NCBI GenBank assembly: GCA_963711095.1
Contig: CAVQCX010000030.1
Location: forward strand, 124,001 to 188,000
From: CAVQCX01 sp963711095
GTDB taxonomy: Bacteria; Pseudomonadota; Gammaproteobacteria; Chromatiales; Chromatiaceae
Length of the DNA stretch: 64,000 nucleotides
Reading direction: 5' to 3'
Part shown: piece by piece, positions 39,470 through 47,877 of the stretch
How positions within the stretch are numbered: the stretch's first letter is position 1
Layout of the letters: the number at the start of each line of letters is the position of its first letter
Notes under the pieces: generated by a model
Databases searched by the model: none
What the model was told of the DNA's origin: nothing
Seen by the model: the letters and a program-made list of their open reading frames with translations, nothing else
Program-made: the position numbers and the translations under genes

Positions 39470-39722
39470 CGAGCCTGGCCCGAATGGCACTTACTTAGCA
39501 TATAAGGGATTGATGAAACAATAATGAAGACTCTGGAGAAATTCCAATCCCCTCTCCCTCGCGGGAGAGGGCTAGGGTGAGGGTGATTCCGGCCAGCAGA
39601 AAGGGTGCCCCCTCACCCCAACCCTCTCCCCCTCAAGGGGGATAGGGAGAAGAAATCCACGCCTTTTTGTCATTGAAGTCTATGGGTTACGGCCTAGGTA
39701 AGCGCCATTCGAGCCTGGCCCC
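39470..39722. repeat. CCCTCTCCC-family dispersed repeat, copy 2
   Basis: The core 39548-39696 has CCCCTCTCCCTCGCGGGAGA, GGGTGAGGGTGATTCC, GGATAGGGAGAAGAAATCCA and CATTGAAGTCTATGGGTTAC. It is flanked by imperfect inverted sequences: CGAATGGCACTTAC near 39483 and GTAAGCGCCATTCG near 39698, which look like terminal repeats. The stretch from 39723 to 39941 carries nothing recognisable apart from a likely SD (AAAGGAGAC) for the next gene. Confidence 0.7.
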
Positions 39723-39941
39723 TGGTTCTGTTGCCGGTCCTGACGTGGCACTGCCTTGTATCAACAGCTATCGTGCCTGAATGCTTGAGGCTGGATACCC
39801 GAGAGCGCGTCCGTGCGGTAACGAACAGACGAGCCTGGCTACATTGGCGGTAAACTCTGGCGGCTCGAGAAATCTGCACCCTCCACGCTCCACGCGCCAC
39901 CCTTAGCACTTTATGCTGGATGAAACTAAAGGAGACATGAA

Positions 39942-41007
39942 ATGAGTAGAATTGCGTTGACGGTTTTCAGGGCGGCTTTCGCCGCTTCAGCCCTGGCTTC
40001 CGCGGTGGCCCAGGCGCAGGAATTTGACAATCGCGCTTACGTGGCCCCCTTCGGAAGCTACACCGTTCCCGACGGTGGGCGAAATGCCGACGACGGCTGG
40101 GGGGGCGGTGTCGCGATTGGTCGTCCAATCAGCCCGAGATGGAACCTTGAGCCTCCGAGGGATGTACGAGCAGCTCGACAGCAGCGGCTGGGTGGGTGAG
40201 GAAAACAAAGCGGATCACTGGCACCACTGGAACAGTGACTGGAAAACCTGGAACGGTGACTGGAAAAATTGGAGCGTGGGCGTGGACGCGCTCTACTTCT
40301 TCCGCCGTGAAGGATTGCAACCGTTTGTGTTCGTCGGGGCTGGCGGCATACGCGACGAGGTAGGGAGCCGCGACGCATGGAGTCTGATGGGCGATGCTGG
40401 GGCAGGCTTTCTGTATCCCATCGGCGAGCGGGTGCTCTTCCGCACCGACGTGCGCTACCGCTGGGACGACAACGGCGACAGCCTCCGCAATCAAGGCAAT
40501 TTCAGCGATGGGATCGTCACGGTTGGCCTGCAGATCCCGCTCGGGCCGAAGCCGCGGGCCGAGGTGGCTGTCGCTCCTGCCCCGCGACCCGTTGCGCCGC
40601 CCCCGCCCCCGCCCCCGCCGGTGCGCCACATCGAGCTGTCTGCCGATGCCCTGTTCGCCTTCGACAAGGCAACTCTGATGCCGCGGGGCGTGGAGGAGCT
40701 CGATAAGCTGGTGAGTGACCTGGGGCAGGTTACCTACGACACTATCGTGGTGGTGGGTCACACCGACCCGCTCGGCTCGGATGCGTATAACCAGCGCCTT
40801 TCCCAGCGCCGTGCCGCCACCGTGGCCAACTACCTGACCCGCCAGGGTGTCCACGCGAACACGATCAGAGCCGAGGGTCGCGGCGAGACCGAGCTCAAGG
40901 TGACGCGCGGCGACTGCAGCGGCGCCAGGGGACGGACCGCGCTGATCGCGTGCTACCAACCGAACCGCCGCGTCGAGGTGACGGTCACGGGCGTGGTGCA
41001 GCCGTAA
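39942..41007 (+). pseudogene. OmpA-family outer-membrane protein, one frameshift
   Basis: From ATG 39942 there is a signal peptide (AFAASALASAVAQA) and a beta-barrel start (NRAYVAPFGSYTVPD). The frame shifts near 40145-40150: upstream ends SPRWNLE and the downstream frame continues LRGMYEQLDSSGWVGEE. The barrel goes on (GVDALYFFRREGLQPFVFVG, LFRTDVRYRWDDN) and ends at a polyproline linker (PVAPPPPPPPP). The OmpA C-terminal domain follows: LFAFDKATLMPRGVEEL, VVGHTDPLGSDAYNQRLSQR and NRRVEVTV. Restored it would be ~355 residues. One base is enough to restore it. If the lesion is real, no full protein is made. Confidence 0.8.
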
Positions 41008-41204
41008 GCACTGCGGGCTGGGCGGCGCTGCGGTGCCGCCCAGCCCGTTACGTCGGCGATCCGCGTCCATCAAGTTTATCGGCGAAGAGCCTATGGTGAT
41101 CGAGCGGGCGCTGCACCACGTGGGCGGGAGGGGGAGCCCCGCTGTACTCCCGACCGGGTCGGCCCACGCTGTACTGCGTGGAGCTCACCGCAAGGAGACA
41201 TGAA

Positions 41205-41363
41205 ATGTCCCTGGGAAGTATCCTACTGATCATCCTGGTTCTGATTCTGGTCGGCATGATTCCAGTGTGGCCGCACAGCCGGGGATGGGGTTACGGTCCC
41301 AGCGGACTTCTTGGCATAATACTGGCGATCTTCTTGATCCTGCTGCTGATGGGCCGGATCTAG
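41205..41363 (+). CDS. DUF3309 small membrane protein
   Basis: 52 residues from ATG 41205 with AAGGAGACATGAA before it. MSLGSILLIILVLILVGMIP, a WPHSRGWGYGPSG loop and a second helix (LLGIILAIFLILLLMGRI) make a two-helix hairpin, exactly the DUF3309 pattern. Function unknown; family members are common in stress-related regions of proteobacteria. A frameshifted paralogue lies at 43550. It lies ~200 bp after the OmpA-like gene. Confidence 0.88.
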   Translation: MSLGSILLIILVLILVGMIPVWPHSRGWGYGPSGLLGIILAIFLILLLMGRI

Positions 41364-41369
41364 AGTGCC

Positions 41370-41660
41370 TCGCTGTGCCCGCGAGATGCGGTAGCGGAGC
41401 TCAGGCCAGTCTTTCCTCGGCGATATCCCTGGGCGGAGCTGCCCAATCCGAAGAGCGCCGATTCGGCGCTGTCGATGACCCGCTGGTCAAGCGCGTGGTG
41501 GGCCTGAAGCGTCTGCCCGGTGGCCACCATCAGCCGCACTCTGGCCCGCGTCGATGCGCAAAGCGTCGGCGCGCTGCGGAGCGTGCAGCCTGAGATGGCG
41601 CTCGCGCGCCTTGAGTTGGGTGCCGTCGACCCTCAGTCTTTTTCAGCCCAGAAATGAGTC
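41370..41660 (+). pseudogene. Transposase fragment, probably IS1380 family
   Basis: Read across frames: DPLVKRVVGLKRLPGG, then TISRTLARVDAQSVGALRSV and EMALARLELGAVD. This resembles the region before the first catalytic Asp of IS1380-type DDE transposases. Frameshifts and loss of both ends are evident. No terminal repeats were found. Family assignment is tentative. Confidence 0.4.
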
Positions 41661-41950
41661 TGAACGAGGGAGATTAGGTTCTAGTCATGCGAGAGTCTAT
41701 CGCTCGATCGTTGATTACGAATCAGGGGTCATAAAATGCTTGGCTGGGAAATTTTTACGAGGCCACCACGCCCGCCTCACATTAGGGCCGCAGCGACCAG
41801 CTGTCGACCAGGACGGAGCTCGTGGGCGTGAGACGACGCTCTCCGCTGCCGGTGCCCGCTACAACTCCGTCCTTGCTCGATGGGGTCGCAGGGTCTAAAT
41901 TTAATTCAGGGAGCAGAGTGGTGCACTGAGTGCAGGGGAGAAAGATCGCC
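41661..41950. other. No gene seen before the DSGG-repeat lipoprotein
   Basis: About 290 bases of lower GC content than the surroundings. Nothing is recognised except a probable SD (GGGGAG) at its right end. Confidence 0.5.
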
Positions 41951-42802
41951 GTGAACATTCGCAAACCGCTGTACCTGTTGTCCATCGCAGCCCTGAGCGG
42001 CTGTGCGGTGCCGGTCCATGGCCCGCCCGGCGGCTACACCTACGACGGGCGCGGCAACGAACCGCCGCCCCGCTACTCGCATGACAATCGCGACCGCAAC
42101 CCAGAGGGGTTGGTTATCGTCTACGATTCGGCATTAAGGCTCTATCGGGTGCCAGACCATCCTGGCCTCTACTGGTCGGACGGTCGCTACTACCGCGAGC
42201 ACGCGGGCTTCTGGGAGTACGGGGCACACCACACCGGGCCGTGGGCGCGCAGCCGGGTAGAAGCGTTGCCGCCGGGCCTGCGCGAGCGTTACCAGAGCGG
42301 GCAGCGCCAACGCCACGAGGAGCCGCGCGGGCAGTCTCGCCCGTCGCCCGCCAGTGGCCATGATTCCGGTGGCCGTTATTCTGGTGGCCATGATTCCGGT
42401 GGCCGTGATTCCGGTGGCCGTGATTCCGGTGGCCATGATTCCGGTGGCCGTGATTCCGGTGGCCGTGATTCCGGTGGCCGTGATTCCGGTGGCCGTGATT
42501 CCGGTGGCCGTGATTCCGGTGGCCGTGATTCCGGTGGCCGTGATTCCGGTGGCCGTGATTCCGGTGGCCGTGATTCCGGTGGCCGTGATTCCGGTGGCCG
42601 TGATTCCGGTGGCCGTGATTCCGGTGGCCATGATTCCGGTGGCCATGATTCCGGTGGCCATGATTCCGGTGGCCATGATTCCGGTGGCCGTGATTCCGGT
42701 GGCCGTGATTCCGGTGGCCGTGATTCCCAGCGCCATGACGGGCAAGATTGGCGCGACCCCGGCCGGGGTGGGGACGGGTACCCAACCTATCCCGGTCAGT
42801 AA
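41951..42802 (+). CDS. Lipoprotein with DSGG(R/H) pentapeptide repeats
   Basis: 283 residues from GTG 41951 (GGGGAG upstream; GTG 41930 is an alternative). Lipobox in LYLLSIAALSGCAVP anchors it to a membrane. A non-repetitive part follows (EGLVIVYDSALRLYRVPDHP, GLYWSDGRYYREHAGFWEYG), resembling YXWGXW-type small domains. Then ~25 tandem RDSGG or HDSGG pentapeptides (residues ~136-260) and a short tail. The repeats are hydrophilic, charge-alternating (Arg+/Asp-) and probably disordered. No homologous function is recognised. Context: OmpA-like, DUF3309 and collagen-like genes. Confidence 0.7.
   Translation: MNIRKPLYLLSIAALSGCAVPVHGPPGGYTYDGRGNEPPPRYSHDNRDRNPEGLVIVYDSALRLYRVPDHPGLYWSDGRYYREHAGFWEYGAHHTGPWARSRVEALPPGLRERYQSGQRQRHEEPRGQSRPSPASGHDSGGRYSGGHDSGGRDSGGRDSGGHDSGGRDSGGRDSGGRDSGGRDSGGRDSGGRDSGGRDSGGRDSGGRDSGGRDSGGRDSGGRDSGGHDSGGHDSGGHDSGGHDSGGRDSGGRDSGGRDSQRHDGQDWRDPGRGGDGYPTYPGQ
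42356..42728 (+). repeat. 15-bp tandem repeat (GATTCCGGTGGCCGT), ~25 copies
   Basis: The unit is nearly perfect; the main variation is CGT versus CAT in one codon (Arg/His). Because 15 is a multiple of three, copy-number change keeps the frame. Reverse-strand frames are open too, so antisense ORFs here carry no weight. Confidence 0.97.
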
Positions 42803-43002
42803 CGGTTACCCAGGCCGTTCGAGTAGGCGAGGTCGTTGTCCATCACCGTGGCTCCCGGCCCCTCGGTAGTCTGAATGCGATGTTCCTGGCCGCGAAAGTT
42901 GTAGGTGACGTCCCAGTATTCCGGCCGGGCATAGTGAGCGGTGTTCTCGCAATGCCGGATGTCGCGACTGTTCGACGTAAGGCACGTCGAAGCCAAGGCC
43001 AA
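42796..43002 (-). pseudogene. C-terminal fragment resembling a glycine-zipper 2TM lipoprotein
   Basis: The minus strand reads SRDIRHCENTAHYARPEYWD, then VTYNFRGQEHRIQTT and GATV. This is the conserved C-terminal strand pair of Rickettsia 17-kDa-antigen-like proteins (VTYxFRGQEHR). The N-terminal lipobox and Gly-zipper are missing; upstream codons (43003-43050) are out of frame. It is probably a decayed gene. Convergent with the DSGG lipoprotein. Confidence 0.55.
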
Positions 43003-43252
43003 AGAAATTCGGCGGCTGCGGTCGAAGCATTCAGCCTATCATCATGACGAACCTTCGTGGCGTGGTCTGTCTGGACACGAACATAGCGGACGCGGCGAAA
43101 CTTCCGCCTGTGTTCGACAGCGCACCGAACTCCCCCCGGGATGCGACTACGCTATCTATGCGCCGAGTGCGACATCCCAATGTCGATCCGGTTTATTCGC
43201 GGAGCTCCAGAATCATCCGCGCCACGAATTTTCAATTTTCAAAGGATTTACC

Positions 43253-43528
43253 ATGAACCGTTCAATTCAGATTTCGGCCCTCCTCGCCATATTGAGCTTG
43301 GGCGCCTGCGAGAAAGCCCCCACGGTGGTTGTTCCCGGTGCGCCGGTCGCCGGCCCCATGGGACCGCAAGGAGAAACTGGTGGCCAAGGTGCCCAGGGCA
43401 TGCAGGGCAACGAGGGCATGCAGGGCGACCGAGGCATGCAGGGACACCAAGGCAGTCAGGGCCAAACCGGCGAAACTGGCGATGGTGGCACGGTGATCGT
43501 GGTGCCGCCCGCCTCCCCGGCAAACTGA
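43253..43528 (+). CDS. Small lipoprotein with collagen-like repeats
   Basis: 91 residues from ATG 43253 (AAAGGA upstream). Lipobox ILSLGACEK. The body is Gly-X-Y: GPMGPQGETGGQGAQGMQGN, EGMQGDRGMQGHQGSQGQTG, about 15 triplets. It ends with GTVIVVPPASPAN. Bacterial collagen-like proteins form triple helices and can act in adhesion. A much longer relative with an OmpA-type tail begins at 63087. Gln is frequent in the X or Y positions. Confidence 0.8.
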   Translation: MNRSIQISALLAILSLGACEKAPTVVVPGAPVAGPMGPQGETGGQGAQGMQGNEGMQGDRGMQGHQGSQGQTGETGDGGTVIVVPPASPAN

Positions 43529-43549
43529 ATCTATTGTTAGGAGATCGCC

Positions 43550-43712
43550 ATGAGCCTCGGAACCATACTGTTGATCGTTTTGGTCCTGATGCTGATCGGC
43601 GCCATTCCGAGCTGGCCACACAGCCGTGGTGGGGCTACAGGCCCAGCGGCGTATCGTATTGGGTCTGATGGTGATCATCGTCATCGTCCTGCTGTTGTTG
43701 GGAAGGCTGTGA
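43550..43712 (+). pseudogene. DUF3309 paralogue, one frameshift
   Basis: MSLGTILLIVLVLMLIGAIP and SWPHSRG match the intact copy at 41205. The frame is then lost, but in the shifted frame YRPSGVSYWVLMVIIVIVLL and LLGRL complete the second helix. One missing G near 43630 explains it. An SD (TTAGGAGATCGCC) is present. Confidence 0.75.
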
Positions 43713-43982
43713 CGCGGGGAGCACGGGAATAAGCCACCACGAAGATCAAAGGGGCCAGTGCGGCTGGGCAATGCCGCGTACTTTAGTGGGGGGGAGCCCC
43801 ATCCGGGTAACCGTTAGCCACGGGCCCGGTATCGAGCCTTGCGGCGGGATTGGTAACAAGCTCGCAGATGCGTAGGCGCGAAAGCAGGCGAGGTGCAAAG
43901 GTAGCGGGTGAGGCCGACCTTGAAGGTGTAGAGCCCAGAAATATGGCTATATCCGGATTCCTATCCCTCGCGACAATCGCAG

Positions 43983-44108
43983 ATGATCGGATTCCCCGAC
44001 GTCTGCATCTTCGTCGCCCTGGTCTTCGCCGGGATGCCGCCGCTGGTGTTCATCATGAAAGGCAAGCCGGCAGGTGATGCAGCGCCGGCGGTTGCGCCGG
44101 GAGAATGA
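43983..44108 (+). CDS. Possible 41-residue membrane peptide
   Basis: ATG 43983 starts MIGFPDVCIFVALVFAGMPP, with one hydrophobic helix to LVFIMKG and a short polar tail (DAAPAVAPGE). No good SD is seen and the family is unknown. The rest of 43713-44280 has no supported gene. Confidence 0.35.
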   Translation: MIGFPDVCIFVALVFAGMPPLVFIMKGKPAGDAAPAVAPGE

Positions 44109-44280
44109 GGAAATCGGTTAGTCAGGTCCCTGTATAACGACACTCATCTGAGGAGTCTCGCCTGAGCCCGCTTCGCCACTATCAGGCCTCAGCAATCCAT
44201 CGTGTCGCTTCGGATATTTCCATGCTGGAGAAGACCTTCACCGGACAGGGCATGGCAAAGCCGAAGAGCCGCGTCGCGAA

Positions 44281-44412
44281 TGACAAAAAGCCGTCGATTT
44301 CTCCTCCCTCTCCCCCGCGAGGGGGGGAGAGGCGGGGTGAGCGGCGGCCTTTCTGCTGGCCGGAATCACCCTCACCCGAGCCTTCTCCCTCAAGGGAGAA
44401 GGGAGTGGAAAT
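44281..44412 (-). repeat. CCCTCTCCC-family dispersed repeat, copy 3 (inverted)
   Basis: Reverse orientation of the element at 39548: GGGTGAGGGTGATTCCGGCC, then the palindromic CCCTCTCCC blocks and GAGAAATCGACGGCTTTTTG. GCCATTCGAGCCTGGC recurs at 44467, as at 39702, on the far side of the core. Confidence 0.7.
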
Positions 44413-44508
44413 TTTCGAGAGCCTCCATTATTGTTCGTAATCAACCACCTATATGTTAAGGAAATGCCATTCGAGCCTGGCACCTTTACTTTTTGGCTCC
44501 TTTAATGT

Positions 44509-45345
44509 TCAGAATATGAGGTCTGTCGCATTGACGCTCTTGACACCGCGAATGTTCTGCGCGAGCTCAATAGCCAGCGCGCGCTCTGCGCCGCTGCCAA
44601 CCTTGCCGGTCAAAGTGACATTGCCGTCCTTCGTGCTGACGGAAATATCGCCACTCTCGACATTCCTGGAATAGATATAGATGGATTTCACCTTTGTCGT
44701 GATCCAACTGTCGGCAATGACCTGGGTGGTATTACGCACTGGTGCCACTGTCTCACCTGTAGAAATGGGTTTAGATTCATCCACCACCAGCTGGTTGTCG
44801 ACTGCTACCACGCCACGCGTGTTTCGGGCCATACGGCCGGCGAGCTCCTTGGCAGCACCGTTCTCGGCGGCGCCAAGCAACGTCACCTTGCCCAGCAGGG
44901 TATCCACATCTATTTTCAGGCCTTCGGTATTCTTGCTCCACAGCAGTTTGGATTTTACAATTGCCGTGATAGTGGCATCGTCCACGACTTCACCGAAACT
45001 GCGTTCTCGGGAGGTCCGCGCCGGTGAAACATAGTCAGCCTCAACCTTGATCTGATTGTCGACGTTCTGTATACCGCTGACCCCCAGTGCGATTTGCTTG
45101 GCCAATTCCTTGTAGACGTCTTCCTCGACGGTACCTGAAAGGGTGGCCGTTCCTTCATTTACTGACACTTTAAGGTCATTGGCGCGCAGATAGGGGCTGA
45201 GGGAATAGGTGGTCGAGATCTGCGACTCCTGGCGCGCTGACGTGACGTCCTGGGACATCGTGTCCGCAATGGTCAGTCCACTGATCGAAGCCAATGCCAG
45301 AGAGATGGCTGACGCGAGTACTAACTTGCGGGATTTCGTGTACAT
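44509..45345 (-). CDS. Secreted triple-BON-domain protein
   Basis: 278 residues from ATG 45345; a TTG at 45363 is in frame. A Sec signal peptide (KLVLASAISLALASISGLTI) precedes three BON domains: LKVSVNEGTATLSGTVEEDV, LKIDVDTLLGKVTLLGAAEN and ISVSTKDGNVTLTGKVGSGA, each followed by a GV..V(D/N) strand. BON domains bind phospholipid surfaces; OsmY-type proteins protect the envelope in osmotic stress. OsmY has two domains, so this is an extended version. AT content is slightly higher than the neighbours. Confidence 0.88.
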   Translation of the reverse strand: MYTKSRKLVLASAISLALASISGLTIADTMSQDVTSARQESQISTTYSLSPYLRANDLKVSVNEGTATLSGTVEEDVYKELAKQIALGVSGIQNVDNQIKVEADYVSPARTSRERSFGEVVDDATITAIVKSKLLWSKNTEGLKIDVDTLLGKVTLLGAAENGAAKELAGRMARNTRGVVAVDNQLVVDESKPISTGETVAPVRNTTQVIADSWITTKVKSIYIYSRNVESGDISVSTKDGNVTLTGKVGSGAERALAIELAQNIRGVKSVNATDLIF

Positions 45346-45574
45346 ATATTTTTGTCCATTCAAGACGGCGGGATTGTTGTTTGATCGCGGTCGGGATATC
45401 CTTCCGAAAAGACTCGGGCAGGTTTGTAGCCGCTTGCTGCCTGCAATTTAGCCAGAATCAAGCCACGTCAAGCGCGGAGCCTAAACCCTGTCTACCGTGG
45501 TGTCGGTGCGCTGGCGCGCTTAGGCCATGAATTGCCAAGACAAGGGATCTAGGGTCAAAGGGATCTAGGGTCAG

Positions 45575-45934
45575 AGTAGAGCGGCGACGGATCACTTCGG
45601 TCTTGTAGAACCCGTTGATCGTCTCGGCCAGGGCATTGTCGTAGGAGTCGCCCCGGCTGCCGATCGAGGCCTCGACGCCGGCTTCGGCCAGACGCTCGGT
45701 GTGGCGGATCGACAGGTATTGGCTGCCTCGGGCGCTATGATGCACGAGGCCCTCGGTTGCGGGCCGCGATCACGGCGCCTGTTCCAGCGCATCCAGCACC
45801 AGTTCCGTGTGCAGCGTAGCGGCGACGCGCCGGTCCACGATGCGCCCAGCGTAGACGTCGACGACGAGCGCGACATACACGAAGCCGGCCCAGGGCGCCA
45901 CATACGTTATGTCCGCCACCCGTAGCTGAGTCAT
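45575..45934 (-). pseudogene. IS3-family transposase OrfB fragment
   Basis: From 45934 the minus strand reads MTQLRVADITYVAPWAGFVY, then VALVVDVYAGRIVDRRVAAT (DDE motif Asp regions), and breaks at EQAP. In the next frame VHHSARGSQYLSIRHTERLA and IGSRGDSYDNALAETINGFY follow, i.e. the second Asp/Glu part of the rve domain. The N-terminus, OrfA and the C-terminal helices are absent. It is dead. Group IS51/IS1222 is likely from the GDSYDNALAE motif. Confidence 0.82.
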
Positions 45935-45945
45935 ACCCCCCTGAA

Positions 45946-46307
45946 ACGCAGCCGATAAGCAGTTGAGCGACCGGTATCACACCGGTCATACAGCGACGAT
46001 CCACCTGTCTCGATCAAGGCTATGTACGATAACGAACAGACTCGATGGTGGAGCTCGGGTAGTCTCTCGGTCAGCAGTGAGGCGACCGGAATCAGGCACC
46101 CGCACGAGGTTAAGTGTGCAAGTCGTCTGCGGCGAAATGAAGGGAAGCGTAACTACGAGCGGAATCAGCAGGATGTGGGTTCTATTCCGGCTTGTCTTCG
46201 CACTGGACACTGGACATCGTGCATTTCTCTGTCAATAGCCGACACTGTCATATAGCCGACAGTAACGAAAACATGAATTTATTCAGCGCTATTAAGGAAA
46301 TATCACT
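45946..46307. other. No gene; leader of the GGMMGGPQ-repeat gene
   Basis: Only short ORFs without signatures. A direct repeat ATAGCCGACA occurs at about 46233 and 46253; the second copy is part of CTGTCATATAGCCGACAG, a small palindrome that could be regulatory. SD AAGGAAAT precedes ATG 46308. Confidence 0.4.
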
Positions 46308-47519
46308 ATGAAAACTTCGATACTAGCCGCCGCGATCCTTGCCGGTATTGCCGGTGCTGTGTCTGCGCCTATCGTATCAGCGCAGGACATAAACGGTCCC
46401 GAGGGCGGTGCCGGCGGCACGATGGGTGGTCCCCAGGCTGCTCCCCAGGCTGCTCCCCAGGCTGCTCCCCAGGCTGCTCCCCAGGCTGCTCCCCAGGCTG
46501 CTCCCCAGGCTGCTCCCCAGGCCGGTCCCCAGGGTGGCCCCGGTGGTCCGGGTGGCATGATGGGTGGTCCCCAGGGTGGTCCCGGTGGTCCGGGTGGCAT
46601 GATGGGTGGTCCCCGGGGCGGTCCCGGTGGTCCGAGTGGCATGATGGGTGGTCCCCAGGGTGGTCCCGGTGGTCCGGGTGGCATGATGGGTGGTCCCCAG
46701 GGCGGTCCCGGTGGTCCGGGTGGCATGATGGGTGGTCCCCAGGGCGGTCCCGGTGGTCCGGGTGGCATGATGGGTGGTCCCCAGGGTGGTCCCGGTGGTC
46801 CCGGCGGCATGATGGGTGGTCCCCGGGGTGGTCCCGGTGGTCCCGGCGGCATGATGGGTGGTCCCCAGGGTGGTCCCGGTGGTCCGGGTGGCATGATGGG
46901 TGGTCCCCAGGGCGGTCCCGGTGGTCCCGGCGGCATGATGGGTGGTCCCCAGGGTGGTCCCGGTGGTCCGGGTGGCATGATGGGCGGTCCCCGGGGTGGT
47001 CCCGGTGGTCCCGGCGGCATGATGGGCGGTCCCCAGGGTGGTCCCGGTGGTCCCGGCGGCATGATGGGTGGTCCCCAGGGTGGTCCCGGTGGTCCCGGGC
47101 GGCATGATGGGTGGTCCCCAGGGCGGTCCCGGTGGTCCCGGCGGCATGATGGGTGGTCCCCAGGGTGGTCCCGGTGGTCCGGGTGGCATGATGGGTGGTC
47201 CCCAGGGTGGCCCCGGTGGTCCGGGTGGCATGATGGGTGGTCCCCAGGGTGGCCCCGGTGGCCCCGGTGGTCCGGGTGGCATGATGGGTGGTCCCCAGGG
47301 CGGTCCCGGTGGTCCGGGTGGCATGATGGGTGGTCCCCAGGGCGGTCCCCCGGGTGGTCCGGGTGGCTCCAGGGTGGTGTCCAGGGTGGTCCCCAGGGTG
47401 GTCCCCAGGGTGGTCCCCAGGGTGGTCCCCAGGGTGGTCCCCAGGGTGGTCCCCAGGGTGGTCCCCAGGGTGGTCCCGGTGGTCCCGGTGGTCCCGAAGG
47501 TGGTCCGAGGCCTGAGTGA
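46308..47519 (+). CDS. Secreted Gly/Pro/Gln/Met repeat protein with internal shifted segment
   Basis: 403 codons from ATG 46308. A signal peptide (SILAAAILAGIAGAVSAPIV) precedes eight PQAA units, then a 14-residue unit (GGPQGGPGGPGGMM) repeated 13 times in frame. An extra G near 47098 shifts ~90 codons into a W/R/S/H-rich reading (RHDGWSPGWSRWSGWH), and a one-base loss near 47370 restores GGPQ repeats to the stop. No stop arises in either frame. If the indels are real, the protein has a Trp-rich block. Gln occurs in almost every unit. The family is not recognised; it is probably a disordered matrix or surface protein. Confidence 0.7.
   Translation: MKTSILAAAILAGIAGAVSAPIVSAQDINGPEGGAGGTMGGPQAAPQAAPQAAPQAAPQAAPQAAPQAAPQAGPQGGPGGPGGMMGGPQGGPGGPGGMMGGPRGGPGGPSGMMGGPQGGPGGPGGMMGGPQGGPGGPGGMMGGPQGGPGGPGGMMGGPQGGPGGPGGMMGGPRGGPGGPGGMMGGPQGGPGGPGGMMGGPQGGPGGPGGMMGGPQGGPGGPGGMMGGPRGGPGGPGGMMGGPQGGPGGPGGMMGGPQGGPGGPGRHDGWSPGRSRWSRRHDGWSPGWSRWSGWHDGWSPGWPRWSGWHDGWSPGWPRWPRWSGWHDGWSPGRSRWSGWHDGWSPGRSPGWSGWLQGGVQGGPQGGPQGGPQGGPQGGPQGGPQGGPQGGPGGPGGPEGGPRPE
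46425..47505 (+). repeat. 12- and 42-bp tandem repeats inside the GGMMGGPQ gene
   Basis: Eight 12-bp CCCCAGGCTGCT units, then ~19 copies of a 42-bp unit (centred on GGCATGATGGGTGGTCCCCA), then about ten 12-bp GGTCCCCAGGGT units. All minus-strand frames are open as well, so the long antisense ORFs are artefacts. Confidence 0.95.
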
Positions 47520-47877
47520 TCTCAAAGCCCACCTGATATACGCCAATAGGTACGCCGTCCTGTGCCGGGGAGCTGTTCACAAAAGAACAGCGTCAAGCCC
47601 TACTGACGGTGAGGCTCTTATGTCATGAGGTCATAGCAGACAGGGTAGCGAAAGAGTTGCGAGAGAATCAGGGGGTCAGGTTCTGTACGACAGGCTGACT
47701 CCCTGCTTCTTTCTGATCGCAGGACGTTCCGGGCAGTCCCGCGGGTGACCCGGCATCATCCAGGTGACACACGGGCGAGAATTCCATAGGGCGCCATGCT
47801 GGTCGCCAGCATCACGTCGTTGATGTCGCGGCGATCAATCCAAGTCTGTAGTGGTATGTATTCGAGGGAGGTTCAGG
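47520..47877. other. No gene seen between repeat gene and transglutaminase 1
   Basis: About 360 bases without a recognisable gene, RNA or terminator. An SD (GGGAGG) stands at its right end. Confidence 0.5.

Noticed and set aside
42356..42728. CRISPR array
   Set aside because: The 15-bp units are directly adjacent with no spacers and encode protein in frame.
42114..42785. Long antisense ORFs over the DSGG repeat (HGHRN and ITATG readings)
   Set aside because: They are by-products of a 15-bp stop-free repeat; no start signal, signal peptide or non-repeat homologous part.
46292..47580. Three antisense ORFs over the GGMMGGPQ repeat
   Set aside because: Every frame of the 42-bp unit is open, so ORF length has no meaning there.
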